Shown here piece by piece: positions 40,742 through 55,700 of a stretch of 64,000 nt of DNA. Below the pieces are notes generated by a model that saw only the letters and a program-made list of their open reading frames with translations, was not told the origin of the DNA and did no database searches. Made by a program: the position numbers and the translations under genes. This DNA comes from Actinernus sp. WN-2022. Lineage: Eukaryota > Cnidaria > Anthozoa > Actiniaria > Actinernidae. The stretch lies in the NCBI GenBank assembly GCA_030867875.1, contig JAOWCC010000019.1, positions 79,264,861 through 79,328,860 on the forward strand, given 5' to 3'. How positions within the stretch are numbered: the first letter of the stretch is position 1; each line of letters opens with the position of its first letter.

Positions 40742-43700
40742 TCATCTAGCTCTCGGTCTCGGGAGTGTAGAGCTTTTCGACTTCACTGGTGTGCCGTTAG
40801 AAGCTCCCTGAAAAATAAACAGAAACAGGAAACATTGTATTTAAATCTTCTAAACCTTATCCACAATCAATGGACCGTTTGCAGGTATAACCACGTAGTT
40901 GTGCTGGAGGGCAAAAACAATCGGACGTCTGACTTCATTTATTTAAACGCACTTGTACGAGATCGGTATTGCTATTAGCATAACCAGTTTGTAAATGCTA
41001 TTATATCACACTTGACACGGTTTTCTTTGTTCTTCATAGGGACGAAACTCTGGTATAAACCCGTTGAACAATAGACTAATTAAATAACAAATCTGAGGTT
41101 TATAACTGTTTCAGGGAGGTTTATAACTCTGTTTTAAACCTCCTTCTATTTGAGAAAACCTCGCCAAATGTGATATAAATCACTTTCATACCGAGAACCT
41201 CGGTCCTCGGTATGAAACTCTTACTTTTCCACCTCCAATCGATTGCCGATCATTCTAAAACTGCATTTTTGAAGATTGTTTGCTTTTCAGTAAAGCCTTT
41301 CCCATGGGATTACGAGCTCAATTCATTGGTTATTAAAGTAATATATCAGCACGTGACTGTTTCCTGCAAAAGGCTAATCAGGCAGCCAGCGAACCTGTGC
41401 GCAGAACTGGAAGCAGAATAGCGGTCAATTAGGCTTATGCAACTGGCTAGCCAAAATAGAATAAAATTATGGGACCTTTTTTTTAACGCTGCGCATGTTC
41501 TGCGCATGTTCGTGACTCAAACGATAGCGGCAAATTAATTTTTTTATGCTTTCCATCAAAATTTAAGAAAATTGTAAATTTTAGATATTTTAAGAAGAGT
41601 TTAGATTGATGGGATTCGCGTCAGATCCATCTACAGATCCGCTAGCGCTCGTGTTGTAAACACTACGTCCAGATAGTCTACTGATTTAGTAAATAGTACT
41701 TGTAATACTTTCCAATGTCTGGCTTGACACGATCCTCTCACCTGTACGGTCTCGGCCAACTCTGTTTTTCTCGTTGCTTGACCGAGCTCCACGGCACGAA
41801 CACGCTGTGCGAACGTTAAACTACACACTGTCTCGCCGACGTTCTTCTCTACAGGGGCGATCTGGACCATCATCAAGGTTTTGGAGTCTCCACCTAATAA
41901 AACAACGGAAGTGACGCAAGGTTACCATTTGCTATGTAAGGGTCAATGTCCACGAGTGTGATATGGGATTTATCATCGCGAGTGATGCTTAACGGCCACG
42001 ACCAATTCATCTTATGCAGAGTATCGAGTATGGTGTCAAAAATACTGTCCCATCGGTAATGATGGTCCGCATTCTCAAGGGGGGTCAATCACGGTTTCTG
42101 GGTAACCCCCACCCCTCCCCCACACTTCACCCTAACCTTTAATGGTTAATCATTAATAGAACGCTGCATATCCAAGGGAGGGGTGGGTGGGAAGTTTCAC
42201 AGAAACCGGGATTGAGCCCTGAAGGGTCATTGTTCGTAATATTGCCTTAAAATGCATTACAAATCCTTGAAATAACGTCACTTAAGTGACATCATGCTAA
42301 TGAGTTAGAAATGAAATGCGTCATGACACTGAATTCGTTAACTTTTTTCAGTTGTATATCAGGCATCAGAAATGTAATCCTTACAATACTGGATAAACAA
42401 ATTGTAATAATAGGGCATGTGCATGATGACGTCACACACTACAACTACCAGAACTCTTTGCGCGAATCCTTTTGTTCCTCTAATTTGTACCACTGTCTTG
42501 GAATTCTCAAAGGAGTTTCAAAATCTGAATGAGAAAGAGAATTTGAAAAGGATTCTGGTAGTTGTAGTAAAATGACGCCATAATGAAAATGCCTATTGGA
42601 GCTGACGTAACAAAAGAGCTAGAATTAACTTATAACTTAAATGACGTCATTGAAATTTTAATAAACGGAAATGGCAAACGTTGATTTTTCCTATGTCGGT
42701 CATTTTGTTTTCCACTTCGTCCTTTAAATCAACTGGCTAGAGCTCATAAGCACTTTAGAGAATACGTCTCCGTTTATCTGCAATTGACCCTGGTTTCTCC
42801 TTTTGGATGGTTTATTACGCACTGAACATTACTGGTAATGTTACATCAGCATTCACGTGTTGCGCGTAATGTAGCAGGCGTAGAACTCGATCCAACTTGG
42901 CGCGCGTCTGTTCGTAACTTCAGTAAGAAGATGAGGAGGTTGCTGAAGTACAACTTAAGTCTTTTGTAGCAGGCACAACATATATCACAATAATAAACCA
43001 TGAAGCACACACTATAGAGATCCTCACCCAGCGACTCTTGAAGAAGGTACGTCAGCTTGGAGTTCCTGTACGGGACGTGGCTGCTCTTGTTTTTTAGGGC
43101 GTGAATCACGTCTCCAAGAGACGACAGCGACTTGTTGATGTTCTGTGCCTCTTTCATGCGCGCACCCTCGGAGCCGCTCTTGGAGACGCGTTCACTGCCC
43201 GCCAAATCCACCAGATTGAGTTTTCCTGGAAAGAGAACCAGATTTTTTTAAACAACATTACGTATACACATATGGAAGTCACACCGCATGGCAAACGTTA
43301 CATTCCGCTGGCCGAAAGAACGAAGGCTCTGGAGTTCAAATACGAGTTACCGAGGTCTTAAACTTTTTAGTAAATAATTTTATAACTTAATAACTCAGTG
43401 AATTACAAATTAAGAACTTAAACCAGTGAAAATCTTAGCCTTGGCTTTTAAGTAGTTTTCTTGTTTTTCGCGAAAGATTTAACTTAAATACGCGTACGTG
43501 GTTAAAAGTAGAAACAGGAGTGATTGCCTCTGTTTTCTTTTAGTTTCGGCGGGAAACTGGACAGACGCGCGCGCCACCAGCTCATCAAAAGCGCATGCGC
43601 GTGACGTTTTGCCGCGGTTAATAAGTATTAGCCATTTCGGAATTGAGGAAGGGACTGGGACAGTGTCAAAATTAATCTGAATAAGAAATTAACTTCCATC

Positions 43701-46700
43701 ATAAGAAAGATTACACTAACATTAGGAAGTTTACCGAGTTTGAGAATGTTTGGATAAATACAAACTGAATGGCAGCGCGAGCGCCATAAGTAGGGGACCA
43801 ACTAGGAGTGCCTGGCTGGCTAAATTTGACAGGTAATTAACCAATCACCGCCTCTTATTTCCAAACTTGGACCGCCTGCACCAGGCGATCGTCACTTTTA
43901 ATTGTCACTCAGCTTTCGTAACGTAACATTTGTTATGCACAACATTCACTTCAAAGAAACTGAACATACATTTGAGAGCAGAAACTTTGGAATACGGGTG
44001 TATTAAAATCTGTATTTGTAGTCAAAACTAAAACAGAGCAGGCAGGCAAGTTTGGGCTTCCCAAAACCCTATTCATTACACCAACTTTGGGTTGAAGGTG
44101 ATGAATGCCAGCACAAGATTGTAGTGGGTATATTGAGATTGGCACGTATAGAGAAAGAGATGGGAAGAGAGCAAAAGGTTTTATCGGTGGCAAATGAGTA
44201 GCTAGCAGCTTACCTGTCGTGCGAGACCCTGTTGTCCTATTAATTCCAATCACCGTGGCACACAACAAGGCATGTGAACGAGACGAGTGTTCATTCATAT
44301 CGGTGAACGCTGTCGCTCGGTTTTGTTTACCGAGCGCAAAAATCTGATACAGAAATGAGATGAAAACTTTGTAATCCTGCTGAGATCATAACTCTGAAAC
44401 TCTGAATTTTAAGTGGCCCAATGTGATTGGTTCTCGTTGTCTAAGTGGCCCAATGTGATTGGTTCTCGTTGTGCGAGTGGCCCAATGTGATTGGTTCTCG
44501 TTGTGCGAGTGGCCCAATGTGATTGGTTCTCATTGTCTAACTCTGTAATGTGATTGGTTCTCGTTGTCTAAGTGGCCCCGGTTACAGTACATGCAGTAGT
44601 CACACAGTAATCATTCTAAGCCTTTACAACTGATTCCAGCGTAACGTGCATAAGCGGTGTTTAAGTTTTTGAGACAATCATTCGACATCTGATTCCGCGC
44701 AAATTTCCGCCACTGCTGGTCAGCGATTTCTGTCGAGTACTCGTAATACGAAAAAAGCACCTACTAGATTATTTGATTCAGTACCTCCAAACCAATTTCT
44801 GTCGAGTACTCGGAATATGAAAAAAGCACCTACTAGATTATTTGATTCAGTACCTCCAAACCATGTCGATAAACTAGCGAGCCTAGTTACATACATAGCG
44901 TGTCGTATGACTACATTGAGTGATTGCACATAACACTGAAATCAGTTGTGATTAGGCCATTAAACAATTTTACAAATATGGTATCCTATTAATAAAAAAT
45001 ACGGTATTCTTGGCTTTCAATCACTCAAGTGAGATTCAAATAACAAAGATATGGTAGTCATGCTGGCTGAACAGTAAAATAAGAAAAGCTAGAGTCACTC
45101 CAATGTTAATTCTGACGATTTAGTTTAACTAAATTTAGTACTAATTTAGTACTAATGACTTGCGGAATCGTCTAGACTAGTACACTTTCGTATGAGATCA
45201 ACGGTTTTATTTTCACCTGATTTTTATGTTCAACCCCCTGATTTCGCTGTGACCGTTGGTCTTGCGGTTACACTAATTTTGGCGGCATCCACTAAATAGT
45301 TAACTAAATAGTTAAATTTATCTAAATCGTCAACACCGCCGTTGGAGCGATTCTAACGACGCATATTTTGGTAACGTAACTACGGCAAGCATATTGGGCA
45401 CAGGCGGGCTGAGACTACCTTTCCACCACACAGCGGTCAAACGTCTGCGCATGCGTCGAAAATCTTGCAACAACAACATATTCCAAAACAAATTCAAAGC
45501 GAGCCGGCGGCGTTACTGTTCACAGACCCGTTTTCAAACCTTGAGAACTTTTTTGGTAAATTACGAAAAAAATTGGTAAACTCACAGTTTGAAGTTTGTT
45601 CAATTTCCCGTCGACTGTGAAAATAAAAAGCTTAACTTTCACGTATTTGGGGTAGAAGTTCACTGTAATATGTTTTAAGGTAAATTTTGCGCGGGAAATT
45701 CGCGCGGCCGCCCACTAGACTGACCGGCATACGCACGCGCAGACGTTTGACCGCTGTGTGCCTTTCCACAAGGTCCTAGCGTCCCTAGATTTTCAGGCAC
45801 GCTTACCCGGAACATTTCCATTTACACGACAAAAATAAGCGATGCCGTTTACACTTATCGTGTAAACCGGGCTGAAGTCACATGAAAGCGAAGGATTCCA
45901 CATATTGTCACACATACCTCGTTCACTTCATCCAAGTGAGTGACAGAGACTTCACTAAGCCCTGGTACAAAGAGACCGTCGTGGCCTTGTTTGATCTCCA
46001 GCTTTGCCGAGGGATCTCCGCTGAGCAGATCTCGCAGCATCTCGTTGTATATCTCCATCGCACTTACTGTGATGGAGTACTGCCAGTCGATGTTCCGCTC
46101 AGCGGTTTCCTCAAACAAAAGCTGGAGGGCTCTTTGGTTCATACCAGGATTAGATGATGGACCCTGCGAAAATACAAGACTTCGTTAAATTGTTAATGTT
46201 AAATCTTTTGTTTATCCTCGGATGAACGAGTCTGATTAGGTATGGTAATGATCCGAGACTCATTCCACAGACACTCCTTACTACATTATATATTCTCTGA
46301 ATTCAACGCTCAACTCACATGTTCATTTTTATGGAGGAAGGAAAACCGGACAACCCGGATAAAAACCCTCGGAGCATGGGTGAGAATCAACAAACTCAAG
46401 CCAAGAGGCTCAAACCCTGACCCTGTTTGACCCAAATTCCGAGCTCCAAAACCCTGATTGCCCCCTTTTTTTTGAAAAAAACCCTGATGCCTAAAAAAAT
46501 ACTGAACCCCGACCCTGACTGCACCCAAATTAAACTCGAATCCTGACACTGATCTGCCCAAATCAGAAAAAAACCTGACCCTACCTGAGCTCAAAACCCT
46601 GACCACCTCCCCCCAAACAGGAGTACCCCCCTCCCCCCAGGTGGGCCACAGTGGTGAGAGGTGAGCGGTTCAGTTTACGCGCTGCGACACCCAGCTCCCC

Positions 46701-49700
46701 ATATCAATGACTGGGCAATTAGCAGCTAATCGGGCACATCAACAAATCATGACATAATGACTATAGATGAAAAATAACTCAATCACACTTAAAGGAGCAG
46801 TGTCACGATTAGTATTCATGCCCAAAGTTTTGAAAATGTGTCAGGCGGACAAGAAATCAAAAGACGTGACAGAAGTAGAAGTCCGTGAGTAATCCGCTTG
46901 CATCGGCGTATTTGCACGATATCTCGAGCCTAAATTGCTTTAAAACTATAATTCAGTATTATATGGTTAGGTTTGATGTTATATTTTTATAAAACAGCAT
47001 TTTATTTATTTCAGTCGACAGGGAAATTTGCAGCGGCGCGTGACATAGCGTGATTTTGCCATTGTCTATAACAACCAATCAGAATCGTGACACTGCTCCT
47101 TTAAAGATCCTCTGTCGACCATTATGCATGCTTTACACGACTCGAGCGAATTTCGTATATGAAATTCAGAGCTTGAAAGCATAAAATCAATAGCGATATA
47201 ATTTAGTATTGCTTCAGTTTAGTATTCCTGTAAGGTATGTGACAATAGCTATACCCTCACATAGAGCAAATTTCGTATGAGTGGGACAAACTACAGCACG
47301 GTTACCGTACGGCATGCCGTTACGTTGAAATGGTTTCCCATTGTTTTTGTCCTGCTGATCCAATCAAATCCAAGAGTTTAGGGTCTTTGAGCATATTTCA
47401 GCATAAACTTTCAGAAGTAAACTAAACCCTAGCCAGCTATACTAGAAGTATTTTTCACCCTCAAAATTTCGAAGAAAAACTCGTTCTAAGTTTTTGAGAG
47501 CGAAGAAATACATCTGGTAAGCAGGCTACAAAGACCCATTTACCTGACTTAAACTAAAGAAATATCGAGCGTGCAGTACAATTGCATGAGTTTATTTGCC
47601 GTTTTTACCTCCATAGTGAACGTCTTGCCGCTCCCAGTCTGACCGTAAGCGAAAATACACACGTTATACCCATCAATACAGGATACAACCAGCGGCCTAA
47701 CCTCTTCGAACACCTACAGAAAAGGTAAATAAACGTTACTCTTCATAATCCATTAGCAAATGTATGCTAGTTAGGATATTTACTAGTTTTTTTTCCACTA
47801 GCAAAAATCCTGTGGATACTGGCAAGATGAAATGGCTCACGTCATTGTTTACATTTTTGCTTCATTATCATAAATTAAACTTAAACTGAGCTACGAACAA
47901 ACAGACCAGGGGCGAATATAGGGGGGGGGGGGGGGGGGGGGGGGGGGTGGGCCGCTGTAGTGTTGTTACGAACGACTGAGCATTATGTACAGAGCCTCGT
48001 ATTGATTCCTTTGTATGTAGGAAGTGAGGCATATCTCGGAAGTGGGCTATTCCTACATTAAACCATGGAGACTATTAGTTAGACAAACTTGACGTGTCTC
48101 TCCCTAAACTCCCACCATTTCAGACCTGGCAATGAAATGTGCAGAATTTTACTGCATTACAATTATAGAAAGGGTAGATTACAAACTCCATTTACCTCGA
48201 CTTGTAATGATTTCGGAGAAAACACCCGATCCATTTCAAAGGCCCTGTTAGCACCTTTGGAAAAAACCTTGAGAAGAGCATCATCATCTTCGTCAAAGGT
48301 GACAACATTCTCGGCCATTTTGCCGCTTCCATCCTCTCGTATGATTGGACGAACGCGGCAAAATACCCGGATGTTGCCCTTGAGTTCAATGAGCTCGTTA
48401 TGGTACTTCTTTCTCAACGTCATCTCCTTTTTATATTTGCTAACGAGAGCCTTGTTACGGTCATCAATTCCTTCGATTCTCCTCAGGATCTGTAACGTAA
48501 TTTTAAAAGTAGAAGTATTAAAATTTCATTTATGCAATTAAGACTGGGTGAAACGGATACTACTCGTGCCCAGTCGTCATTAAATTAGCTAAGAAAGAAA
48601 AAAGCTAGCCGAGGGGAGTTGGGACGAGCGAGATTACGAGGCGCGAAGGACATTTTGGAAAGGGAAGAAGACACCGCAACAAAACGTAATGCTCCGCTGG
48701 CCGAAAAGAATGGAGGCTCTGGGGAGATAAAAAAGTAACGGTGGTGATTGCCTGTTTTCTTTTCGTTTGGGCGGGAAACTCCAGGTGGCGGGACGCGCGC
48801 GCGCTGGGCTCATCGAAACATTTTGCCGCGGTACTGCCCGCACGCAATTGATTGGCTGATAATTACTAAACATTTTTCACAGCCAATAGAAAAGCTAAGC
48901 AAACGGAAAACTAAAGCCATCACTTATTACTTTCGACACTCGATTTAAAATCACTAATACAAATCAACCAAACTTGGCAGGGGCTATGTCATGGTTTCGC
49001 GCATGTCTGGAGTCTATTTTCTAATTCGCAAAATTCTAATTCGATCTGTGAATTAGCCGGGTCCTGACTTTGATGAGCCTCTATGGCTGTTTCAGGTCCC
49101 GTTAGAAATTCAAAGTTTTATGTTCGACTCGGCAGCTGTTTAATAATACAAATGGTTACAGTGCGAATACTGAAACTGGGACCACTTAGACAACGAGAAC
49201 CAATCACATTACAGAACGAAAACTTACGATTACTTGAGCCAATCAATGTCGATTACAAGACACTAGCATTTCGAGTTGCTCGAGCTTTGATCCGTAAAAG
49301 GCGAATTTGGTCAGCTAGTTCTTAAGTCGAAGTCTTTCGAATGAAGGAAATCGCATGGATATGCTAGGATGTATACTTTGGAATGCTTTGTTTTCGTTTG
49401 CAGTGTGTTTAGTTATGTTGTCAAGTGGTCCCGGTTTCAGTAGAGGGTCTACATGTCAGTTGTCAGTTAAATTTTTGGCCATTTGTCAGTTGTCAGTTAG
49501 TCCTAGTTAATCATTGCTAGAGAAAATTTACAATGTTTGACCCACAAACACCAAATTAGTCAGTTGTCAGTTATTTTTCGGTTGTCAGTTGTCAGTAAAA
49601 AAATCGTCATTTGTCAGTTATTTTTAAGGCCGTTTGTCAGTAGTCAGTTAACCCCATTCAGACCCTCTCAGTAGTCACACTGTAAAGTCCCCTTTCTCGA

Positions 49701-52700
49701 TGCTTGATTGACATAATACGCATAGACTATATCGCAACTCCGCCGTCGCAGTGCACTCTGGGATGGATATCTCAGTTTTCCCATTGTTGTCGTTGGGCGG
49801 CCATCTTGGATTTAACAATGGAAACTGAGATATCCATCCCAGAGTGCATTGCGACGGCGGGGTTGCGATATAGTCTATGTGCCAATATTCTCCTTGATGA
49901 CTGCGTCTGTACACATTGTTAGTTATTTTTTCATATTTCCACATGTGTGAGAGTTTCGTCAGTTCAAATTGCAATCGCTGAAAATAACTGTTCAGCTTAT
50001 CTTGGGTTCCGGACGCTCGAAGATATAACAGGCAAGATAGAGGAGAGAGAAGAAAAACAAGAGTGTTATCCATTGAGAATCAGACTTCAGGCGTTGAAAC
50101 ACGTCAAACCGGTTTTGCTGAGCCATTGGCAAGGTAAAAAAAAAGGTAACGTTATTGATTTATATAGCGCAAATTCTATTTAAGAAATAGAAAACATTTC
50201 CCGTGTTTCTATAGAGTTATAGAAACACGAGTGGGAGTTTGGGAGAACGAGAAATGGCAGTGGGAACACGAGCCCGAAGGGCGAGTGTTTCCACAGCTAT
50301 TTCGAGTTCTTGCAAACTTCCACAAGTGTTTCTATAACTCTATAGAAACAAGGGGAAAATGTTTTCTATTTCCTTTATAAAATAAACGAATAAAAGCACG
50401 GAAACGCTCGCTTAATTTGATAACCAAAAACGTAAATTCTCACAACTAGCTCAAGCGCGCGCTCAACTGTCTATGTTTCTATAGAGTTATAGAAACACGG
50501 CTTATAGCCAATCAGAGCGCGCGTACTATCGAAACTATTTTATAAATGAATATATTCAAATGCGTTTCACAAGGTTATTTTTGTGATACGGACTGCTATT
50601 GTGGCGCAATGTGTTGCCGTGCAGTTTACAATCATGGTGTGATTGTTAGTACCTCAGAATACCTGGCTGTTGTGTCGGGAGACAGTCCCTACTCTTTCTC
50701 GAAATAACACAACAGGATTTTTCACGTCCCCCTGATATAGATTAGAAGAGGAAGGAGGCTAACGACTTATACGTCCCTACCCAAGGACGCGGCTGGGATT
50801 CGAACCCCTGACCTCCCGCACTCTAGACAGTGATCTAACAACTGAGCTAACCAGTGAGGCGGTCAGTGTAAGCCAATGAAAATTACTATTACATCCAGTA
50901 CTCACGGTTGCGCCTCAGTAGTAATGAGTAAATTATCCAATCAGGGACGAGGTTCAAATATTTGTAGCCTTCGAATACAGCCGTCTCGCATCGGGAGCCA
51001 CAATCAGAACGCGTCCCCGAGAGAGACGTCTGCGATTCGAGGCAAAAAAATCCATACTGATGACGTTACGCGGCCAGGATCCTGTTGCGTTATTTGATTG
51101 GATAGTATGCCTAATTATCATATACGATGATAATAGGCTACATTTTTTTCTGAACCTAATGTTCGCATGAATGTGAAATTCTCAACGGATAACACCAGAG
51201 GCTCTCTTTTTCTTCTCCTCTTCTAGCTCTATTGCCTCTTCGCCGTTTAATTCTCCAAGCTTCTGTCACCCAGGGTGTGTCTGGCCTGGACTGTGAGCAA
51301 AGGACTCTCATCACGACATAATCCTCTTACACTATAAGTATTCAACATGCAGACTCTCAGCCTATAGCTTACCTGTCGCTGTATTTCCCTCACAGCAGGC
51401 TTAATAGATGTGCTCATCTTAAGGCAATCTATTTTCAAGTCTTTGTACTGCCTCTTCATCTGCTGTAACACTTTCAGCAAGAGTTTAATTTGAAGGACTG
51501 TGTTCTCCAGCTTAGATTTCATGAGCCGTGTACCCTTACTGGACTGAAGTCTTTCTTCTTCAATTCTTTGCTTCCATTCCCTTTCAAGTCGGTCTTTTTC
51601 ATTTTGTGCTTGAACAAGCGTGTGCTCTACCTGTCTCTCCAACTTCAATATCTATAGAAAAAGACGGTTGATACACATACAAATATATCAGTGTGTCTTC
51701 GATCATTAACATGCAGGGGCATGCAGCGCTACTGATTTGCTCCACCAACTTTTGAGAAAAAAGCAGATATTGTTCCCTAATAAAAAAAGACAGATTCACA
51801 AAGGCTTGTGTAAAACAAGTTTTATTCTAGTTTTCACTTTATTTTAATTTGTGGTTTGCCTTGGGATGCCTCGATTTTTTTTACTTCTAAGAAATATTGA
51901 GTATAACACATTCAAGTAAGAATAAGGTTCCTGCCAATAGTTATATGGCTTTTATCAGTCTTTCCTTCTCTTCTCTATATACAATGTATATTGGTAGTTT
52001 TCGCTATAATTGACAGGGGCTCTGTCATGAGATGCGCATGAACAGGTTTCAAGCTAGTTTTAAGAACATCAAATTTCCAAGGGAAACTACATTGTATCAG
52101 CCAATAGTTCCGAGACAAACACAGTCTATTTTGTCGTTATTGTTCATCGCAAAATCGTCTTCCGCTCTCAGCGGGCACTATTATACAAATAGACTGTGTC
52201 CGTCGAGGAACTATCGGCTGATAGTTGCCCGCGGAAATTTGATGTTCTTAAAACAAATATAAGCCCGAGAACGAAGTTCGAGGGCTTATATGCTAGTTTT
52301 AAGAACATCAAATTTCCAAGGGAAACTATCAGCCGATAGTTCCGAGACAGACACAGTCTATTTGCGTTATTGTTCAACACAAAATTGTCTTTCGTGCTCA
52401 GCGGGCACTATCGCCTGATAGTTTGCCTCCGCGGACGACAACTATCATGTCACGTGATCGCTTTTAGCCAATGAGCGCGCGCCCAAATTTTGTGGTGAAC
52501 TATAACGCCTGATAGTTTGCCTCCGCGGACGACAACTATCACGATACGTGGTCGCTCTTGACCAATGAGCGCCCCCCCCCCCCCCCCCAAAATTTTGTGG
52601 TGAACTATAACGCCTGATAGTTTGCCTCCGCGGACGACAACTATCACATCACGTGATCGCTTTTGGCCAATGAGCACGTGCCAACATTTTGTGGTGAACG

Positions 52701-55700
52701 GCAGATAGTTGGCGACGGGCGCAGCTCCAAGTCGATAGAAATAAAGAGCGAGTAGTCTACTCGTTTTGGTCAGGAATACATACCTCTGTTTCCATTGACT
52801 GGATTGAGTCATCTTTGTGCCTCAAAGAGTCTTCCAGTTTCCTTGTCTCCTTCAAGGAATCCCTCAAATTTGTGCACTCTGCCAGAGCTTTGTGTTCTCT
52901 TGAGACGGCCTCACTCGATGAAGATTTGAGGGATCTGACTTCAGACTGTAAAGCTGCATTCTAACAAATTTAATAACAGATCAACTTAATTATATTTGAT
53001 ATTTATTCTCACACACCACTGAAGGGAGCTATGTCAAGCTAACCATAACAATCTTATAAAACCTTGGCCGAACGGACTCGCAAGTTGACACAAGTCAACG
53101 TAAGTTTCGAAATTAAAACTTGCACTCAGTCTTGCGGACTGGTGGCCAAAAGGACTTGCAAGTTAGGTCGCAAGTTAACGCAAGTTTAGCCGTAAAAAGC
53201 TACCGTAGTTTGCATCTAAGCGTGAACATGTGAGGCGAAAACTTGTTCTAATTGGGTATCAAACATAACGTGATTCGTCATCAAACTTTGAAGTTTGAAG
53301 GCATGCTCCGTTTTAGCCTGCGTCGCATCCGAACTCAACCCCGGTTAAGTCCTTAACCGGGGTTCAGTTCGGATGCGACGCAGGCTAGCTCCGTTTCTGT
53401 AATCACTCGTTTTAAACTCTAACCATACACGTTTAATACTTAACTACTATTCTATATGTAACTTTTATGCTTATTTAGTATTCCATTTAGTTAGTTTTTC
53501 TTTTTACAGGGCTTCTCTGAAAAACACTTCGGTGACGAGAGCACCCTGTCAAAATATTATTATTATTGTTGTCGTTGTTGTTGGCGTTATTATTATTATG
53601 AATTAGAATCTGTTTTCGTCTCACGTGTTCACGCTTAGATGCAAACGATGGAATTTCCTTGGTTATCGGTCCCCCGGCGAAATCGCTAGCACCTTCGGTC
53701 TTGCCCAAATATGGCAAAATATTGGGCTCAGATAAATCCAATAAGACAGTGCGCAATTACCTAATACTATATTTCAGTAACAGAATGCTGAAAAAATCTG
53801 TGAAATACCTGGTCATTGAGCTCTGATCGTGTTGTGCCCAAAAGAGCCTCTAACTGTTTGTTCTGTTTGATCATTTCCTCAAGCTGCCACTGCATCTCCT
53901 CTGAAACAACAGAAACTGTTCTGACCTGAAACGGTAAATAAAATCCCATAAATGGAGTGGTCCATGCGAGAGCACTGTAAGCGACTTTTGATCAAGTTCT
54001 AAATTCTCCCTTAGAAAACAAAGAATGCAAAGGAGAATTTAGAACGACACTGAAATGGAGCAAGGTGTTAATAATTTTGCATGAAAATCACCCTAAAGGT
54101 AAGGAAGATGTCTACCCTAATTTCCTCCAATTTTTCAAAACATTAAAACTACGATTTACATAGCCGTTCCAAATGTACAATAAAAGCAAATTGTATGTTT
54201 GGAACCTAATTTTTACAGTGTAGACACTCCAACCGTGATTGGAAGTTGCTTTTTTAGACTTTATTTTCTCTGTTGTCCAATCAGCAGCATCTCTGAAAAC
54301 AATGAAATCTACATTTCTGTGACGCCATCCAATCATAACAAAAGATTGGCTGCTGCTGAAAAGAGTCAGGAAAAAGAAATGATTAGCTATTGTCTTTGGC
54401 TGTTCCCATTGGTTGGAAGAGAATTTGGTCATAAAAATGGAATGAAACTAAGACATTTTACTTGTTATTAATACTTTTATTTCAGAATATTCATACTTAT
54501 TAGAAATCACTCGGTGTTTCCGTTGTGTAAAGCACAAAAATCCTATGCGAGGGAGGCTCATGGCTGCAGAACAATGGATTTCATCTGATACTTTCAATGT
54601 AGATCATAACAATGTACTTAATATCATATTTTAATTATAAATGTACACAACATACAATACCGAAGGTTATATCTGAATGTGTCAATACATACCTTTGGTG
54701 GAGTTGCGGCAAGGTTGGTGTACTTGTTCTCTGTGTCACGTAGTCTCTTTTTCAGATCCATCATTTCTGTTTCTATTTTTTTCTTGCCATCCTTATTAAC
54801 AGTGGCTGTAGTTACAATCTCCTGTTCAAGACTTCTCACTTTCTTATTCAGCTCCGAGTTCTCCTCCTCAAGCTGATTTAATTTTTTGCTGTTATTGTTC
54901 TCTGTTGTTACTCCCTTTAAAGAAAACGGAACCATGCAAGGAAATATGCATAAAACTATAGTTATAATAATTTATTATTTATTCAATTTGCTTGGTGGTG
55001 AATAATATTTTTTATAAACAGAATCTTACATGACACAGGGTAAGAAAAAGAAAATTGAAGCTTGCCCAAATGCATTTCACTATTAAGAAACCTTAACTTT
55101 GGCTCTAATGAATTGTCCATCTGGCAAGTTGTAAAACGGATCTACTTGCCAGACATGAACATTCACTAGCCCCAGGCTATTGGATACGACTTTTGTCGCT
55201 CCCTGATGACAGATTCGAAATACGGTAAGTTTGATCTTAATTCTTATCATGGTGAATTTGTTATATTTATTATTAATTATATACAATGTACAGTCACTTG
55301 TTCACTTTGCTCACTCATGTATTAATTACGACATTCACCACTCAAGGATATAAAATACTAACTGTATCTGAGTCCACATGTATGGCCATGTATTACGATC
55401 CTCTAAATAATTTTATGTCATTTTAATATTGCACCATTTTTTATAATTTTTTTGGAAAATTGAATTCCAATGATGAGTTATATTTTTTATCAAAACTGTC
55501 TAGATTTCAGTGACTTAACCCACCTGGTCACTTCCTTGTAGCTTCACATTTTCAACTTGCAGTTTCCTATTTTTTGTTTCCAAGTCTGACAATTGCCATT
55601 TATTTTTTTCAGTGGCATCCTTGCTCTCCTGTTTTACTGTCTCCAGCTCTGACTGCGTCGATAGCCATGTTTCGTAAATCCTACTTTTCTCTGAATGTAA

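Noticed and set aside
44411..44580. CRISPR-like regular repeat
   Set aside because: The units are contiguous with no unique spacers, in a eukaryotic intron; it is an ordinary tandem repeat.
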